DNA from: Arthrobacter_N sp051262515
GTDB taxonomy: Bacteria; Actinomycetota; Actinomycetes; Actinomycetales; Micrococcaceae
Reading direction: 5' to 3'
Assembly (NCBI RefSeq): GCF_051262515.1
Contig: NZ_JBIMER010000007.1
Location: forward strand, 103,411 to 167,410
DNA length: 64,000 nt
Position 1 is the first letter of the stretch, and every line of letters begins with the position of its first letter. Both the position numbers and the translations under genes were made by a program. This document shows positions 47,341 through 56,143 of the stretch, in pieces. A model generated the notes under the pieces. The model saw only the letters and a list, made by a program, of their open reading frames with translations. It was not told the origin of the DNA and made no database searches.

Positions 47341-48711
47341 ATGCAGATACCCAACGTGACACTCGACCGCCGCCGGCTGTTGGGCCTCGGTGCGGGCGCC
47401 TTCGCCGCGGCCGGCCTGACCGCCTGCGGGGCGTCCGCCGGGGAAGGGGCGACCGTCATCGTGGTCGCGATCGTCTCCAACCCGCAGATGACGGACGCCG
47501 TCGGCCTCATGGAGGACTTCCGCTCCAAGCACCCCGGCATCAACGTCCGCTTCGTGTCCCTGCCGGAGAACGAGGCCCGCGCCAAGATCACCGCGTCCGT
47601 GGCGACCGGCGGCGGCGAGTTCGACGTCGTGATGATCTCCAACTACGAGACCCCGATGTGGGCCGAGAACGGCTGGTTGGCCAACCTCACGCCGTACATG
47701 GACGCGACGGCCGGCTACGACGCCGCGGATTTCCTCCCCACCATCCGCGAGGCGCTGACCTACGAGGGTTCGCAGTACTCCGTCCCGTTCTACGGCGAGT
47801 CCTCCTTCGTGGTCTACCGCCAGGACCTCTTCGACGACGCCGGCCTCACCATGCCGGAGCAGCCGACGTGGCGCGACATCCGCACCTTCGCGGAGCGGCT
47901 GCACGCCCCGGAGCGCGACTTCTCGGGAATCTGCCTGCGCGGGCTGGCCGGGTGGGGCGAGGTCATGGCTCCACTGAACACCGTCATCAACACCTACGGC
48001 GGTCGCTGGTTCGACGAGGACTGGAACCCCCAGCTGCAGAGCCCGCAGGTGCGCGAGGCCGTCGGCGACTACGTCGACCTGGTCCGCTCCCACGGACAGC
48101 CCGGCGCGGCGACGTCCGGGTACGGCGACTGCCTGACCCGCTTCGCGCAGGGCAACGCGGCCATGTGGTACGACGCGACCGCCATGGTCTCCTCGATCGA
48201 GGATCCGGGGTCCTCCACGGTGGTCGGCAAGACCAACTACGCGCTGGCGCCGGTCCGCGACACGAAATCGGCCGGGTGGCTGTACACCTGGGCGCTGGCC
48301 GTCCCGGAGAGCAGCCGCAACAAACAGGCCGCCTGGGACTTCGTCTCTTGGATGACGAACAAGGACTACATGCACCTGGTCGGCAACTCGTTGGGATGGG
48401 AGCGGCTGCCTCCGGGGAGCCGGCGGTCCACGTACGAGATCCCCGAGTACGCGGACATCGCCAGCGCCTACGCCGAACCCACGCTGCAAGCCATGGGCAA
48501 CGCCACCCAAGAGAACTCGATCGTCGGCAGCGTTCCCTACGAGGGCCTGCAGTTCGTGGGCATTCCCGAGTTCCAGGACCTGGGCACCCGGGTGGCCCAG
48601 CAGATCTCCGCGGCCATCGCGGGCAACCAGACCGTCGACGAGGCCCTCGCCCAGGCGCAGGGCTTCGCGGAGACCGTTGCACGCACCTATCAGACGGAGG
48701 GCCAGGCATGA
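47341..48711 (+). CDS. Polyol ABC transporter substrate-binding lipoprotein (family 1)
   Basis: The 456-residue protein has a Tat-type lipoprotein signal (RRRLLGLGAGAFAAAGLTAC, with C29 lipidated) and the family 1 solute-binding motifs FDVVMISNYETPMWAENGWL and FAQGNAAMWYDATAMV. This resembles MtlE/SmoE binding proteins for sorbitol and mannitol. GAGGAG lies before the ATG. Its stop overlaps the first permease start (ATGA). It lies directly downstream of the SorC operator array. Confidence 0.9.
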   Translation: MQIPNVTLDRRRLLGLGAGAFAAAGLTACGASAGEGATVIVVAIVSNPQMTDAVGLMEDFRSKHPGINVRFVSLPENEARAKITASVATGGGEFDVVMISNYETPMWAENGWLANLTPYMDATAGYDAADFLPTIREALTYEGSQYSVPFYGESSFVVYRQDLFDDAGLTMPEQPTWRDIRTFAERLHAPERDFSGICLRGLAGWGEVMAPLNTVINTYGGRWFDEDWNPQLQSPQVREAVGDYVDLVRSHGQPGAATSGYGDCLTRFAQGNAAMWYDATAMVSSIEDPGSSTVVGKTNYALAPVRDTKSAGWLYTWALAVPESSRNKQAAWDFVSWMTNKDYMHLVGNSLGWERLPPGSRRSTYEIPEYADIASAYAEPTLQAMGNATQENSIVGSVPYEGLQFVGIPEFQDLGTRVAQQISAAIAGNQTVDEALAQAQGFAETVARTYQTEGQA

Positions 48712-49649
48712 GCGCCACGACAATGCGCAGGGAACGGCCGGTTGACGCCGGACGGGTCCGGGAGACGCGCCGAGCGGCACGCCGCGAAGGATGGAGTCGG
48801 CGGCTGCCGCTGCTCCCGGCATTGATCTTCACCATCCTGGTGACACAGCTGCCGTTCCTGATGACCATCTGGTACTCGCTGCGGTCGTGGAACCTGTTGC
48901 GCCCGGACGGCAACACCTTCGTGGGGTTGCGGAACTTCGTTGACATCTTCGGGGACTCCACGTTCCGGGGCGCCGCGCTGAACTCGGTGCTCATCACGCT
49001 GGGCTGCGTCGCCGTCGCACTGGTGTTGGGGACGTTGTTCGCGATCCTGCTGGACCGCGACTTCAAGGGACGTGGGATCGTCCGCACGCTCCTGATCACG
49101 CCGTTCCTCATCATGCCGGTGGCCTCGTCCATGCTTTGGGGCGTCTCGATGCTCAACCCCAGCTACGGGCTCCTGAACTGGGTGATCGGCCTCTTCGGCG
49201 CCGGACCCATCGACTTCACCTCGCAGGCCCCGCTGCTCTCCGTCGTGATGGCGCTGGTGTGGCAGTGGACGCCGTTCATGATGCTGCTGGTGCTCGCCGG
49301 ACTGCAGGCGCAGCCGCGGGACGTGCTCGAGGCCGCGTCGATCGACGGCGCCGGCTGGGGAAAGACGTTCCTGTTCGTAACCCTGCCCCAGCTCCGCCGC
49401 TACATCGAACTGGCGGTCCTGCTCGGGGCCATCTACGTGGTCAACACGTTCGACCAGATCTACCTGATGACCGCGGGCGGGCCGGGAACGGCCAGCGCGA
49501 ACCTGCCCTTCTACATCTACCAGCGGGCGTTCCTCGGCTTCGACATCGGGCAGGCCGCCGCGATGGGCGTCGTCGTGGTCATCGCAACGATCGCGGTGGC
49601 GACGTTCGCCCTGCGTTTGATCTTCCGTAGCTTCGACACGAAGGACTAG
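48708..49649 (+). CDS. Polyol ABC transporter permease, MtlF type
   Basis: The 313-residue permease has a basic N-terminus and six hydrophobic segments, with the MalF/MtlF docking loop EAASIDGAGWGKTFLFVTLPQLR. The segment MTIWYSLRSWNLLRP after the first helix is typical of sugar permeases. It starts inside the binding-protein stop codon and ends two bases before the second permease. The operon encodes no ATPase, so it must share one such as the multi-sugar ATPase MsiK found elsewhere in actinomycete genomes. Confidence 0.9.
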   Translation: MSATTMRRERPVDAGRVRETRRAARREGWSRRLPLLPALIFTILVTQLPFLMTIWYSLRSWNLLRPDGNTFVGLRNFVDIFGDSTFRGAALNSVLITLGCVAVALVLGTLFAILLDRDFKGRGIVRTLLITPFLIMPVASSMLWGVSMLNPSYGLLNWVIGLFGAGPIDFTSQAPLLSVVMALVWQWTPFMMLLVLAGLQAQPRDVLEAASIDGAGWGKTFLFVTLPQLRRYIELAVLLGAIYVVNTFDQIYLMTAGGPGTASANLPFYIYQRAFLGFDIGQAAAMGVVVVIATIAVATFALRLIFRSFDTKD

Positions 49650-49651
49650 CC

Positions 49652-50539
49652 ATGGCAGCCCCCAGCACAGCAACCACGGAAAACCGCGTCCCCTCGGGCA
49701 CCAGCGGGGCCCCGGCGCCGCGCAGGCGCCGGCTCCCCGCCGGCCCGATCCTCACGGCCGCCACCTGGATCCTGGCACTCGTGTTCTTCGCGCCGGTCAT
49801 GTGGATGGTCGCGACGTCCTTCAAGCAGGAGAACGCGGCCGCGTCCAACCCGCCCACGTTCTTCTTCGAGCCCACCCTGGAGCAGTACCGCGCCGTCCTT
49901 TCCTCCGACGCGGCGCCGTTCTTCCTGAACTCGATCATCGCCACCGGCGTCTCCACCGGCCTGGTGATCCTCCTGGCCATCCCGGCGGCATACGCGCTGA
50001 GCATCCGGCCCGTGAAGAAGACGTCCGACGTGCTGTTCTTCTTCATCTCCACCAAGATGCTGCCGGTCGTGGCCGTCATCATGCCGATCTACGTCATCTC
50101 CGGACAGCTGCGGGTGCTGGACAACATCTGGACCCTCGTGGTCCTCTACACGGCCATGAACCTGCCGATCGCCGTGTGGATGATGCGGTCTTTCTTCTCC
50201 GAGGTTCCGCACGAGGTCCTGGAGGCCGCGTCGATGGACGGGGCGGGCCTGATCAAGACCCTGCGTTCGGTGCTGATCCCCATGGTCACGCCCGGCATCG
50301 CGGCGACGGCGCTGATCTGCGTGATCTTCTCGTGGAACGAGTTCTTCTTCGCGCTGAACCTCACGGCCGCGCAGGCGGCGACGGTCCCGGTGTTCCTGAT
50401 GTCCACCATGACCAGCGAGGGGCTGTTCCTCGCCAAGCTGTCCGCCGCGTCCGTTCTGGCCTCGCTGCCCGTGGTCCTGGCCGGTTGGCTGGCGCAGAAG
50501 CAGCTGGTCCGCGGCCTGTCCATGGGCGCCGTCAAGTAG
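49652..50539 (+). CDS. Polyol ABC transporter permease, MtlG type
   Basis: The 295-residue permease has the MalG/MtlG features FFAPVMWMVATSFKQE near the start and the docking loop EAASMDGAGLIKTLRSVLIPMVTPGI, with six hydrophobic segments. It is the last gene of the polyol uptake operon. Its final codons GCCGTCAAGTAG and six further bases have been duplicated in tandem just after the stop, a neutral-looking 18-base duplication. Confidence 0.9.
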   Translation: MAAPSTATTENRVPSGTSGAPAPRRRRLPAGPILTAATWILALVFFAPVMWMVATSFKQENAAASNPPTFFFEPTLEQYRAVLSSDAAPFFLNSIIATGVSTGLVILLAIPAAYALSIRPVKKTSDVLFFFISTKMLPVVAVIMPIYVISGQLRVLDNIWTLVVLYTAMNLPIAVWMMRSFFSEVPHEVLEAASMDGAGLIKTLRSVLIPMVTPGIAATALICVIFSWNEFFFALNLTAAQAATVPVFLMSTMTSEGLFLAKLSAASVLASLPVVLAGWLAQKQLVRGLSMGAVK

Positions 50540-50560
50540 CCCAAGGCCGTCAAGTAGCCC
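50528..50560. repeat. 18-base tandem duplication over the permease stop codon
   Basis: GCCGTCAAGTAGCCC occurs at 50528-50542 and again at 50546-50560, with a period of 18 bases. The first copy contains the stop codon; the second is outside the gene. Confidence 0.8.
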
Positions 50561-50592
50561 GGGCCGCCGCGGCCGGGGGTAGCGTGTGTCCC

Positions 50593-51024
50593 ATGACGGA
50601 CGCCGAGCACACCCGCCACGCCAACGACCCGGACACGATCGTCCGGCTGATGACCACCCCGGCCCGCTGGGCCGTGGTGGGCCTCTCGGACAACCCGCGC
50701 CGCGTTGCCCGCTCGGTCTCGCTGTTCATCCGCGACACGCTGGGGATGCGGATCGTTCCGGTGTCGCTGAAGGGGGACGACGTGCACGGCGAGCGGGGCT
50801 ACACCCGTCTGGCGGACGTCCCCGGGGACATCGACGTCGTGGACTGCTTCGTGAACTCGTCCAAGGTCGGCGCCGTCGTGGACCAGGCCATCGCCGTCGG
50901 CGCGAAGGCCGTGTGGCTGCAGCTCGGCGTCGTGGACCAGGCGGCGGCGGCCCGCGCCAAGGCGGCCGGCGTCGACGTCGTCATGGACACCTGCCCCAAA
51001 ATCGAGGCGGCCCGGCTGCGCTAG
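50593..51024 (+). CDS. CoA-binding domain protein, second paralogue
   Basis: The 143-residue protein is another single CoA-binding domain, with RWAVVGLSDNPRRVARSV at the nucleotide loop and VWLQLGVVD and MDTCPKIE in the second half. The last motif matches the MDRCVKIEH of the paralogue at 21273. Here the context is not related to sulfur. The start ATG lies 54 bases after the permease stop. Its TAG shares the CTAG at 51021-51024 with the stop of the convergent DUF1206 gene. Function unknown. Confidence 0.85.
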   Translation: MTDAEHTRHANDPDTIVRLMTTPARWAVVGLSDNPRRVARSVSLFIRDTLGMRIVPVSLKGDDVHGERGYTRLADVPGDIDVVDCFVNSSKVGAVVDQAIAVGAKAVWLQLGVVDQAAAARAKAAGVDVVMDTCPKIEAARLR

Positions 51025-51824
51025 TCCATCTTGTCGTAGCGGGACCGGAGCACCAGGTACACGGCGTAGGCGATCAGCCCTACGCCGATCGTCACCAGTG
51101 CGGGGAGCCCGAACGGCTGGTCGCGGACCGACTTCAGCGCGCCGTCGATTCCGGTGGAGTCCTCCGGGTCGTGCTGGATGGTGGCGACGATGAACAGCAG
51201 CCCCAGCGCGGCCAGCACCAGGCCCTTCGCGACGTACCCGGCCGTCCCGGTGACCGTGATGGCCCGCCGCACGTTGGGCTCGGACGGCAGGCGGAGATCC
51301 CGGCGGAAGCGCTGGGTGGCTCCCTTGTAGACGTAGTAGCCGGCGACGGCGATCAACGCCGCGCCGAGCGCGACCAGGACCACGATCCCCGCGGGGTTCT
51401 TCATCAGTTCGGCGCTGACGGCGCTGGTCTTCTCGCCCGAGTCCTCGCTGCCGCCCATGGCGTAGCGCCCGAACGCCGCACCCACCGCAATGAACACGAC
51501 GCCGGTACCCGCGTCCTTGAGGCGCCGCGTCAGTTTCGCGTGCGATTCGAAGCCGGCCTCCGCGAAATGCCAGAGCCCGAGGACGATGCATCCGAGGAAG
51601 CACACCCAGAGGATGGCCGCGCCGAATGGCTGCCGGGCCAGGGTGTCCAGGGCGCCGCCCTGGTCCGCCTCGCCCGACTTCCCGAACGCGACGTTTAGCG
51701 CCAACACGCCGATGAGGCCGTGGAGCACTCCGTTGGCGACGTATCCGATCCGCGCCACGCGTTCGAACCAGGGGTGGTCGGAGGCCTTCTTCGCCGCATT
51801 CACGGCTTCGCGTGGTTTTCCCAT
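51021..51824 (-). CDS. DUF1206 membrane protein
   Basis: The 267-residue protein consists of three repeats of a two-helix unit, each starting with a segment like ARIGYVANGVLHGLIGVLAL, DAGTGVVFIAVGAAFGRYAM or GTAGYVAKGLVLAALGLLFI. This is the DUF1206 layout with about six membrane helices. The N-terminus is short and basic. The ATG at 51824 lies alone upstream of the divergent YjbR-like gene. No function is known for the family. Confidence 0.85.
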   Translation of the reverse strand: MGKPREAVNAAKKASDHPWFERVARIGYVANGVLHGLIGVLALNVAFGKSGEADQGGALDTLARQPFGAAILWVCFLGCIVLGLWHFAEAGFESHAKLTRRLKDAGTGVVFIAVGAAFGRYAMGGSEDSGEKTSAVSAELMKNPAGIVVLVALGAALIAVAGYYVYKGATQRFRRDLRLPSEPNVRRAITVTGTAGYVAKGLVLAALGLLFIVATIQHDPEDSTGIDGALKSVRDQPFGLPALVTIGVGLIAYAVYLVLRSRYDKMD

Positions 51825-51847
51825 AACCTAAGCATAGGATCTTGCGC

Positions 51848-52162
51848 GTGGACTACCAGTGGATTCGCCGGACCTGTTTGGCGTTGCCCGCGGCCTTCGA
51901 GGACTTTCCGTTCGGGCAGGAGGCCGCGGTGTTCAGGGTCCGAGGCCGGACGGCGTCCCCGGCGCTCGCCGAGCAGCTCCGGATGGCGCACCCGGAAATC
52001 ACCCCCGGCTTCCACAGGAGCAAGCGGCACTGGAACACGGTCGACTGCGGCGGGGCCCTGGGCGAGCGTGCAGTCCGGGACATGATCGAGGACTCCTACG
52101 ACCTCGTCGTCGAGCGGATGCCGCGGGCCGACAGGGAGATTCTCGCTAGGCTGGGTGAATGA
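51848..52162 (+). CDS. MmcQ/YjbR family protein
   Basis: The 104-residue protein matches the MmcQ/YjbR family (CyaY-like fold): IRRTCLALPAAFEDFPFGQEAAVFRV near the start, and HWNTVDCGGALGERAVRDMIEDSYDLVV later. I chose the GTG at 51848, eight bases after AGGA; a TTG six bases earlier is possible. Its TGA overlaps the next ATG. The family may bind DNA, but the role is not established. Confidence 0.82.
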   Translation: MDYQWIRRTCLALPAAFEDFPFGQEAAVFRVRGRTASPALAEQLRMAHPEITPGFHRSKRHWNTVDCGGALGERAVRDMIEDSYDLVVERMPRADREILARLGE

Positions 52163-52491
52163 TCTTCATCGTCGTCAAATTCCGGACCAGGCCCGAATAC
52201 GCCGAACGCTTTTTGGACATCGCGGCTCCCTTCACCGAGGCCACGCGGGCCGAGGAGGGGAACCTGTGGTTCGACTGGTCCCGCAGCGTGGAGCACCCGG
52301 AGGAGTTCGTCCTCGTGGAGGCGTTCCGCGACGGCGCCGCCGAGGCCCACGTCTCCAGCGAGCACTTCGCCGCGGGACTGGACGCCATGCGCCCCGCACT
52401 GGCCGAGACACCGCGGATCATCAGCCGGCAGATCGACGGCGACGGCTGGGACCGCATGGGCGAGCTGCGGATCGACGGTTCCCCGGAGTAG
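52159..52491 (+). CDS. Antibiotic biosynthesis monooxygenase (ABM) domain protein
   Basis: The 110-residue protein is a single dimeric ferredoxin-like ABM domain: IFIVVKFRTRPEYAERFLD at the start, then EEGNLWFDWSRSVEHPEEFVLVEAF. ABM proteins include quinol monooxygenases and heme-degrading enzymes, but the residues needed for the latter are not obvious. Its ATG overlaps the preceding stop by four bases, so the two form an operon. Substrate unknown. Confidence 0.85.
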   Translation: MIFIVVKFRTRPEYAERFLDIAAPFTEATRAEEGNLWFDWSRSVEHPEEFVLVEAFRDGAAEAHVSSEHFAAGLDAMRPALAETPRIISRQIDGDGWDRMGELRIDGSPE

Positions 52492-52498
52492 TTCCCGG

Positions 52499-53539
52499 CT
52501 ACCGCCAGGTGGCTGTGAAGGAGCCGTAGCCGCCGTCGACCCGGCACACGCCGTCGATGCCCTCTCCCTTGCGGATTCCGTCGAGCTTCGCGCCGAGTTC
52601 CTTGAGCGTGCACGAGTAGGCGCCGAGCACGCGCACGTTGGACCCGGAGCGGGCATCGTAGCGCTCGGCGATCCGGGCCGTGTGGTAGACCTCCAGGACC
52701 GTGTCGCAGTCGATGTTCACGGTGGAGTACGTGAAGGTGGAGCCGCCGCATTCGGTGCCCGTGGCGCGATCCGGGTGGTAGGCGAGAGATTGGAACATGG
52801 CCGTCAGGTCCGCGTACTCCTGGGTGAGGACATACGCCTTAGCCGCCGCCAGCGCCTTGTCCTGCTGGCTCGGCGTGTGCTCGTTGGGGCCGAGCACCAA
52901 GATCCCCTGGAACACCAGCGGCCCGGCGAGCTTCGGCGTCCCGTCGATCCCGCCGCCCAGCGGAACGCGGCCACCGGGGGCGGTCTTGGCGGTGACCGCC
53001 ACGCCCGACGTGAGCCCGTAGGCGGCCTCGCTGTCCGCGTTCGGATGGGTGGTGAGGTCGAACCGCACCTGCGCCTTCGCCGAGTCGACCAGCAGGTCGG
53101 CGTCCGGGGCCGGAACGGCGTCGAGGTGCGTGAACGTCGAACCGGGCAGGGCGCCCTCGGTCTGCGGGCCCGGGTTCTGCTGCAGCCGGGCGATCTCGGT
53201 TCCCTCGGCGTTGAGCACGGCGTACGCCGGGATGCCGGTGAGGGACGAGCCGGGCGTGGCGGCGGCCGACTCCACGGACCAGCCGTCGCGGATCCGGAAG
53301 GACAGGTCCCCGGCCCGCGTGGTGACGGTCTTCCACGCATCGTCGGCGGCGGGGGAGGCACGCACGGGCGGTGCGGAGGTCGCGGATTCGGAGGGGAACG
53401 CCTTGGGGAACACGCCGCGGGCCGTCTCGCAGCCCGTCAGCGCGACCACCGCCAGCACCGCGATGGCGGTCGTGAACGCCGCCCGCCGCGCCGCCGTCGT
53501 GCCCTGGTGGTGGTCCGTTGCGGCCCGGCTGCTGTCCAT
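52499..53539 (-). CDS. Putative secreted lipoprotein of unknown function
   Basis: The 346-residue protein has a basic N-terminus, a hydrophobic segment and the lipobox LTGC with C37 as lipidated cysteine. The mature part starts with a Ser/Pro-rich linker. Two cysteines near GTECGGSTF and VNIDCDTV and two more in GAYSCTL and DGVCRVDGG may form disulfides. I recognise no enzyme motif. I chose the ATG at 53539 over an upstream GTG. It is convergent with the ABM gene, seven bases apart, and divergent from the MpaB-like gene. Confidence 0.78.
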   Translation of the reverse strand: MDSSRAATDHHQGTTAARRAAFTTAIAVLAVVALTGCETARGVFPKAFPSESATSAPPVRASPAADDAWKTVTTRAGDLSFRIRDGWSVESAAATPGSSLTGIPAYAVLNAEGTEIARLQQNPGPQTEGALPGSTFTHLDAVPAPDADLLVDSAKAQVRFDLTTHPNADSEAAYGLTSGVAVTAKTAPGGRVPLGGGIDGTPKLAGPLVFQGILVLGPNEHTPSQQDKALAAAKAYVLTQEYADLTAMFQSLAYHPDRATGTECGGSTFTYSTVNIDCDTVLEVYHTARIAERYDARSGSNVRVLGAYSCTLKELGAKLDGIRKGEGIDGVCRVDGGYGSFTATWR

Positions 53540-53589
53540 GCACACAGCCTAGCCAACCGCGGAAGTCCGCGGCGGCGTAGGCTCGGGGG

Positions 53590-54495
53590 ATGGACGTCCT
53601 GGCACCCCTGCGCACCCGTCTCCAGCTCACGTTCGCGGGCCAGACCGACGGCATTCCGGCCTGGGAGACCGCCCTGGCGGAAGGCGACGACGCCGGGCAC
53701 TTCCCGCCGGACTCCGCGGTCTGGGCCGTGCACGGCGGCATGACGCCGATCGCCGCGGGCATCCGGGCGCTGCTGGTGCAGGCGCTGCATCCCGGGGCGT
53801 TGGCCGGCGTCGTCGAGCACTCCGACTACCGCGCCGATCCGCTCGCCCGTCTCGCGGGAACCATCCGCTGGATCTTCACGGTGACCTACGGGGACACGGT
53901 CGCCGGGCGCCGGGCCTGCGACCACGTCCGGAAACTGCACGTTGCGGTCACGGGAACCTACATTGACGGACACGGGACACAACAGGCGTACTCGGCCAAC
54001 GACCCGGCGCTGGCCGAATGGGTGCACCTGGCGTTCACGGACGCCTTCCTGCGTAGCCACGAACTCTTCCGCGGCCCGGTGCCAGGGGGAGCCGATGCAT
54101 ACGTCCGCGAATGGGCGGTCGCCGGGGAACTGATGGGCATCGCCGACCCGCCGCGCACGGAGGCCGCGCTGCGGGCGCGCCTGGGGGAGTACGACGCCGA
54201 TGGCCAACTCGCCGGCGGACCGCGGGTACAGGAGGTGGTGTCCTTCCTGCGGAACCCGCCGCTCGATCCGCTGTTGCTCCCCGGGTACCGGCTCCTGTTC
54301 GCCGCCGTCGTGGACACGCTGCCGCCGAGGTACCGGGAACTGTTGGGGTTGCGCCGGCCGCGCGTGCGGCTGCCGCTCGTTCCGGCGGGGCGGGCGGCGC
54401 TCGCCGTCGTCGGCGCGGCCCTCGGCAAACGGAGCCCCAGCGAACTGGCGGCCCGGCGTCGACTCGCCCGCCTCGGGGCCGCCGCCAGCGGGTAG
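53590..54495 (+). CDS. MpaB/DUF2236 family oxygenase-like protein
   Basis: The 301-residue protein matches the DUF2236 (MpaB, latex-clearing protein) family: LLVQALHPGALAGVVEHS, RLAGTIRWIFTVTYGDT, VRKLHVAVTGTY and later AVAGELMGIADP. The family's structurally known members bind a b-type heme through a histidine and cleave or oxidise organic substrates; histidines in ALHPG and KLHV are candidate ligands. It is followed ten bases later by an SDR gene, perhaps acting on the same molecule. The start ATG lies after GGGGG. Confidence 0.8.
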   Translation: MDVLAPLRTRLQLTFAGQTDGIPAWETALAEGDDAGHFPPDSAVWAVHGGMTPIAAGIRALLVQALHPGALAGVVEHSDYRADPLARLAGTIRWIFTVTYGDTVAGRRACDHVRKLHVAVTGTYIDGHGTQQAYSANDPALAEWVHLAFTDAFLRSHELFRGPVPGGADAYVREWAVAGELMGIADPPRTEAALRARLGEYDADGQLAGGPRVQEVVSFLRNPPLDPLLLPGYRLLFAAVVDTLPPRYRELLGLRRPRVRLPLVPAGRAALAVVGAALGKRSPSELAARRRLARLGAAASG

Positions 54496-54504
54496 CCTGA
54501 CGGC

Positions 54505-55413
54505 ATGCTGCTACCGGATCTGCAAGGCAAGCGCGCCATCGTCACGGGTGCTAACTCGGGGCTGGGCCTCGAAACGGCCAAAGCGTTGGCCGGCGCGGGG
54601 GCCGGCGTCGTACTGGCGGTGCGCGACGCGGCGAAAGGCCGGGACGCGCTTGAACGCCTGCGGCGCGACCAACCGGATGCCCGGCTGGAGCTGGCCGAAC
54701 TCGACGTCGCGTCGCTGGATTCCGTGCGCACGTTCGCGGAACGCGAGGCCGGACGCCCGCTGGATCTGCTGGTCAACAACGCGGGCGTGATGGCCATCCC
54801 GAAGCGCAGGGAAAGCCCCGACGGCTTGGAGCAGCAGTGGGCGACCAACTACGTGGGCCCGTACGCGCTGACCGCCCGGCTGCTGCCCGGGTTGCGGGCG
54901 GCCGCCGGGCGGGTGGTGATGCTCGGATCGGTCGCCGCGTGGCGCGGTCGCATCCACTGGAACGATCCGAACCTCCGGCGCCGCTACTCGCCGTGGTCCG
55001 CCTACGCCCAGTCGAAGCTCGCGGACGTCATGTTCGCGCTGGAACTCGACGCGCGCAGCCGGGAGCTGGGATGGGGTATCTCGGCGCGGGCCGCGCACCC
55101 GGGCCTGGCGCGCACGGAGCTGGTGAACAACGGGCCCCTGGACGGCAAGGGGCGCGACGGCGGGCTGCGTCGGCATCTCGGCGCAGGGGTGGGATGGTCC
55201 CAATTCGGACACGAGGCCGACGCCGGTGCCTTGCCCGTGTTGATGGCGGCCACGGACCCGGACGGCGCCATGTACTTCGGACCGAACGGCGCGCTGGGGC
55301 TGGCCGGTACGCCGGTGGCCGCCCGGCTGCCGCTCGCCGCGCGCCGGGACGCGGACCGTGGCCGGCTGTTCGACGTGACGGCAGGCATGGCCGGGATCGG
55401 TTTTCCCGCGTAG
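54505..55413 (+). CDS. Short-chain dehydrogenase/reductase (retinol dehydrogenase-like)
   Basis: The 302-residue protein is a classical SDR with the cofactor motif GANSGLG, NNAGVM and the catalytic YAQSK. The extra sequence after the active site resembles the retinol-dehydrogenase/protochlorophyllide-reductase-like group. It follows the MpaB-like gene closely. Substrate unknown. Its TAG is also the first bases of a TAGAAT hexamer that may be the -10 of the next TetR gene. Confidence 0.85.
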   Translation: MLLPDLQGKRAIVTGANSGLGLETAKALAGAGAGVVLAVRDAAKGRDALERLRRDQPDARLELAELDVASLDSVRTFAEREAGRPLDLLVNNAGVMAIPKRRESPDGLEQQWATNYVGPYALTARLLPGLRAAAGRVVMLGSVAAWRGRIHWNDPNLRRRYSPWSAYAQSKLADVMFALELDARSRELGWGISARAAHPGLARTELVNNGPLDGKGRDGGLRRHLGAGVGWSQFGHEADAGALPVLMAATDPDGAMYFGPNGALGLAGTPVAARLPLAARRDADRGRLFDVTAGMAGIGFPA

Positions 55414-55428
55414 AATTTCCAACAGCCT

Positions 55429-55442
55429 ACTTAGGGGTAAGT
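55429..55442. promoter_or_regulatory. Candidate TetR operator overlapping the ribosome binding site
   Basis: ACTTA (55429-55433) and TAAGT (55438-55442) are perfect inverted half-sites around GGGG. The AGGGG that should serve as ribosome binding site of the TetR gene lies inside. Autoregulation by the TetR protein is the simplest reading. Confidence 0.5.
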
Positions 55443-55444
55443 CC

Positions 55445-56143
55445 GTGACTTCACCAGGAAACCAGCAGCCGAAGAAGCCCGCGCCAAAACGCCGGCTGGA
55501 CCGGCGCATGATCCTCCAGGCCGGCACCGCGTACATCGACCAGCACGGCCTCCGGCAGCTGTCCATGCGCCACCTGGGCGCCGAACTGGGCGTCGAGGCG
55601 ATGTCGCTCTACCGCTACGTCCCCTCCCGCGACGATCTGCTCGACGGGATCGTGGAACAGGTGCTGGAGGGGCTGTCCGCCGACGCGGAGGTGCATGTGG
55701 AGCCGCAGGACGGCTGGGAGGACTACCTGGTCCGGCTCGCGCACGGCGTCCGGCGCATCGCCCTGGAGCACCCGAAGATCTTTCCGCTGATCGCCACCCA
55801 GCCACCGCAGGCTCCCTGGATCCAGCCGCCGCTGCGGAGTCTGAAGTGGATCGAATCGTTTCTGGGCGCGCTCACCAGCTCGGGCTTCGGCGACCAGCAA
55901 TCGGTGGCGGCCTACCGGGCGTTCTGCAGTTTCCTCTTGGGCCACCTGCTGTTGGAGGTGGCGGCACTGGGCGCGGACATCACCCCGGTGGAGACCGGAA
56001 CGCCGGAGGAGATGGCCGAATCCGACCTGAGCGACTACCCGGTGATACTTCGGCTCAAGGGCCCGCTTTCGGACGACCGCACCACGGAGGAGTTCGAGGA
56101 GGCGCTCGAAAGCCTGTTGAACAGGCTGGCGCTGCTGCGCTGA
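55445..56143 (+). CDS. TetR/AcrR family transcriptional regulator
   Basis: The 232-residue protein has a basic N-terminal stretch and then a TetR helix-turn-helix (LSMRHLGAELGVEAMSLYRYVPSRDDLLDGI, about residues 42-72). The C-terminal domain is about 150 residues, of the type seen in tetracycline-repressor-like regulators. The GTG start follows AGGGG in the palindrome at 55429-55442. No transporter or enzyme is divergent from it; the upstream SDR and MpaB-like genes are on the same strand and are possible targets. Effector unknown. Confidence 0.87.
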   Translation: MTSPGNQQPKKPAPKRRLDRRMILQAGTAYIDQHGLRQLSMRHLGAELGVEAMSLYRYVPSRDDLLDGIVEQVLEGLSADAEVHVEPQDGWEDYLVRLAHGVRRIALEHPKIFPLIATQPPQAPWIQPPLRSLKWIESFLGALTSSGFGDQQSVAAYRAFCSFLLGHLLLEVAALGADITPVETGTPEEMAESDLSDYPVILRLKGPLSDDRTTEEFEEALESLLNRLALLR

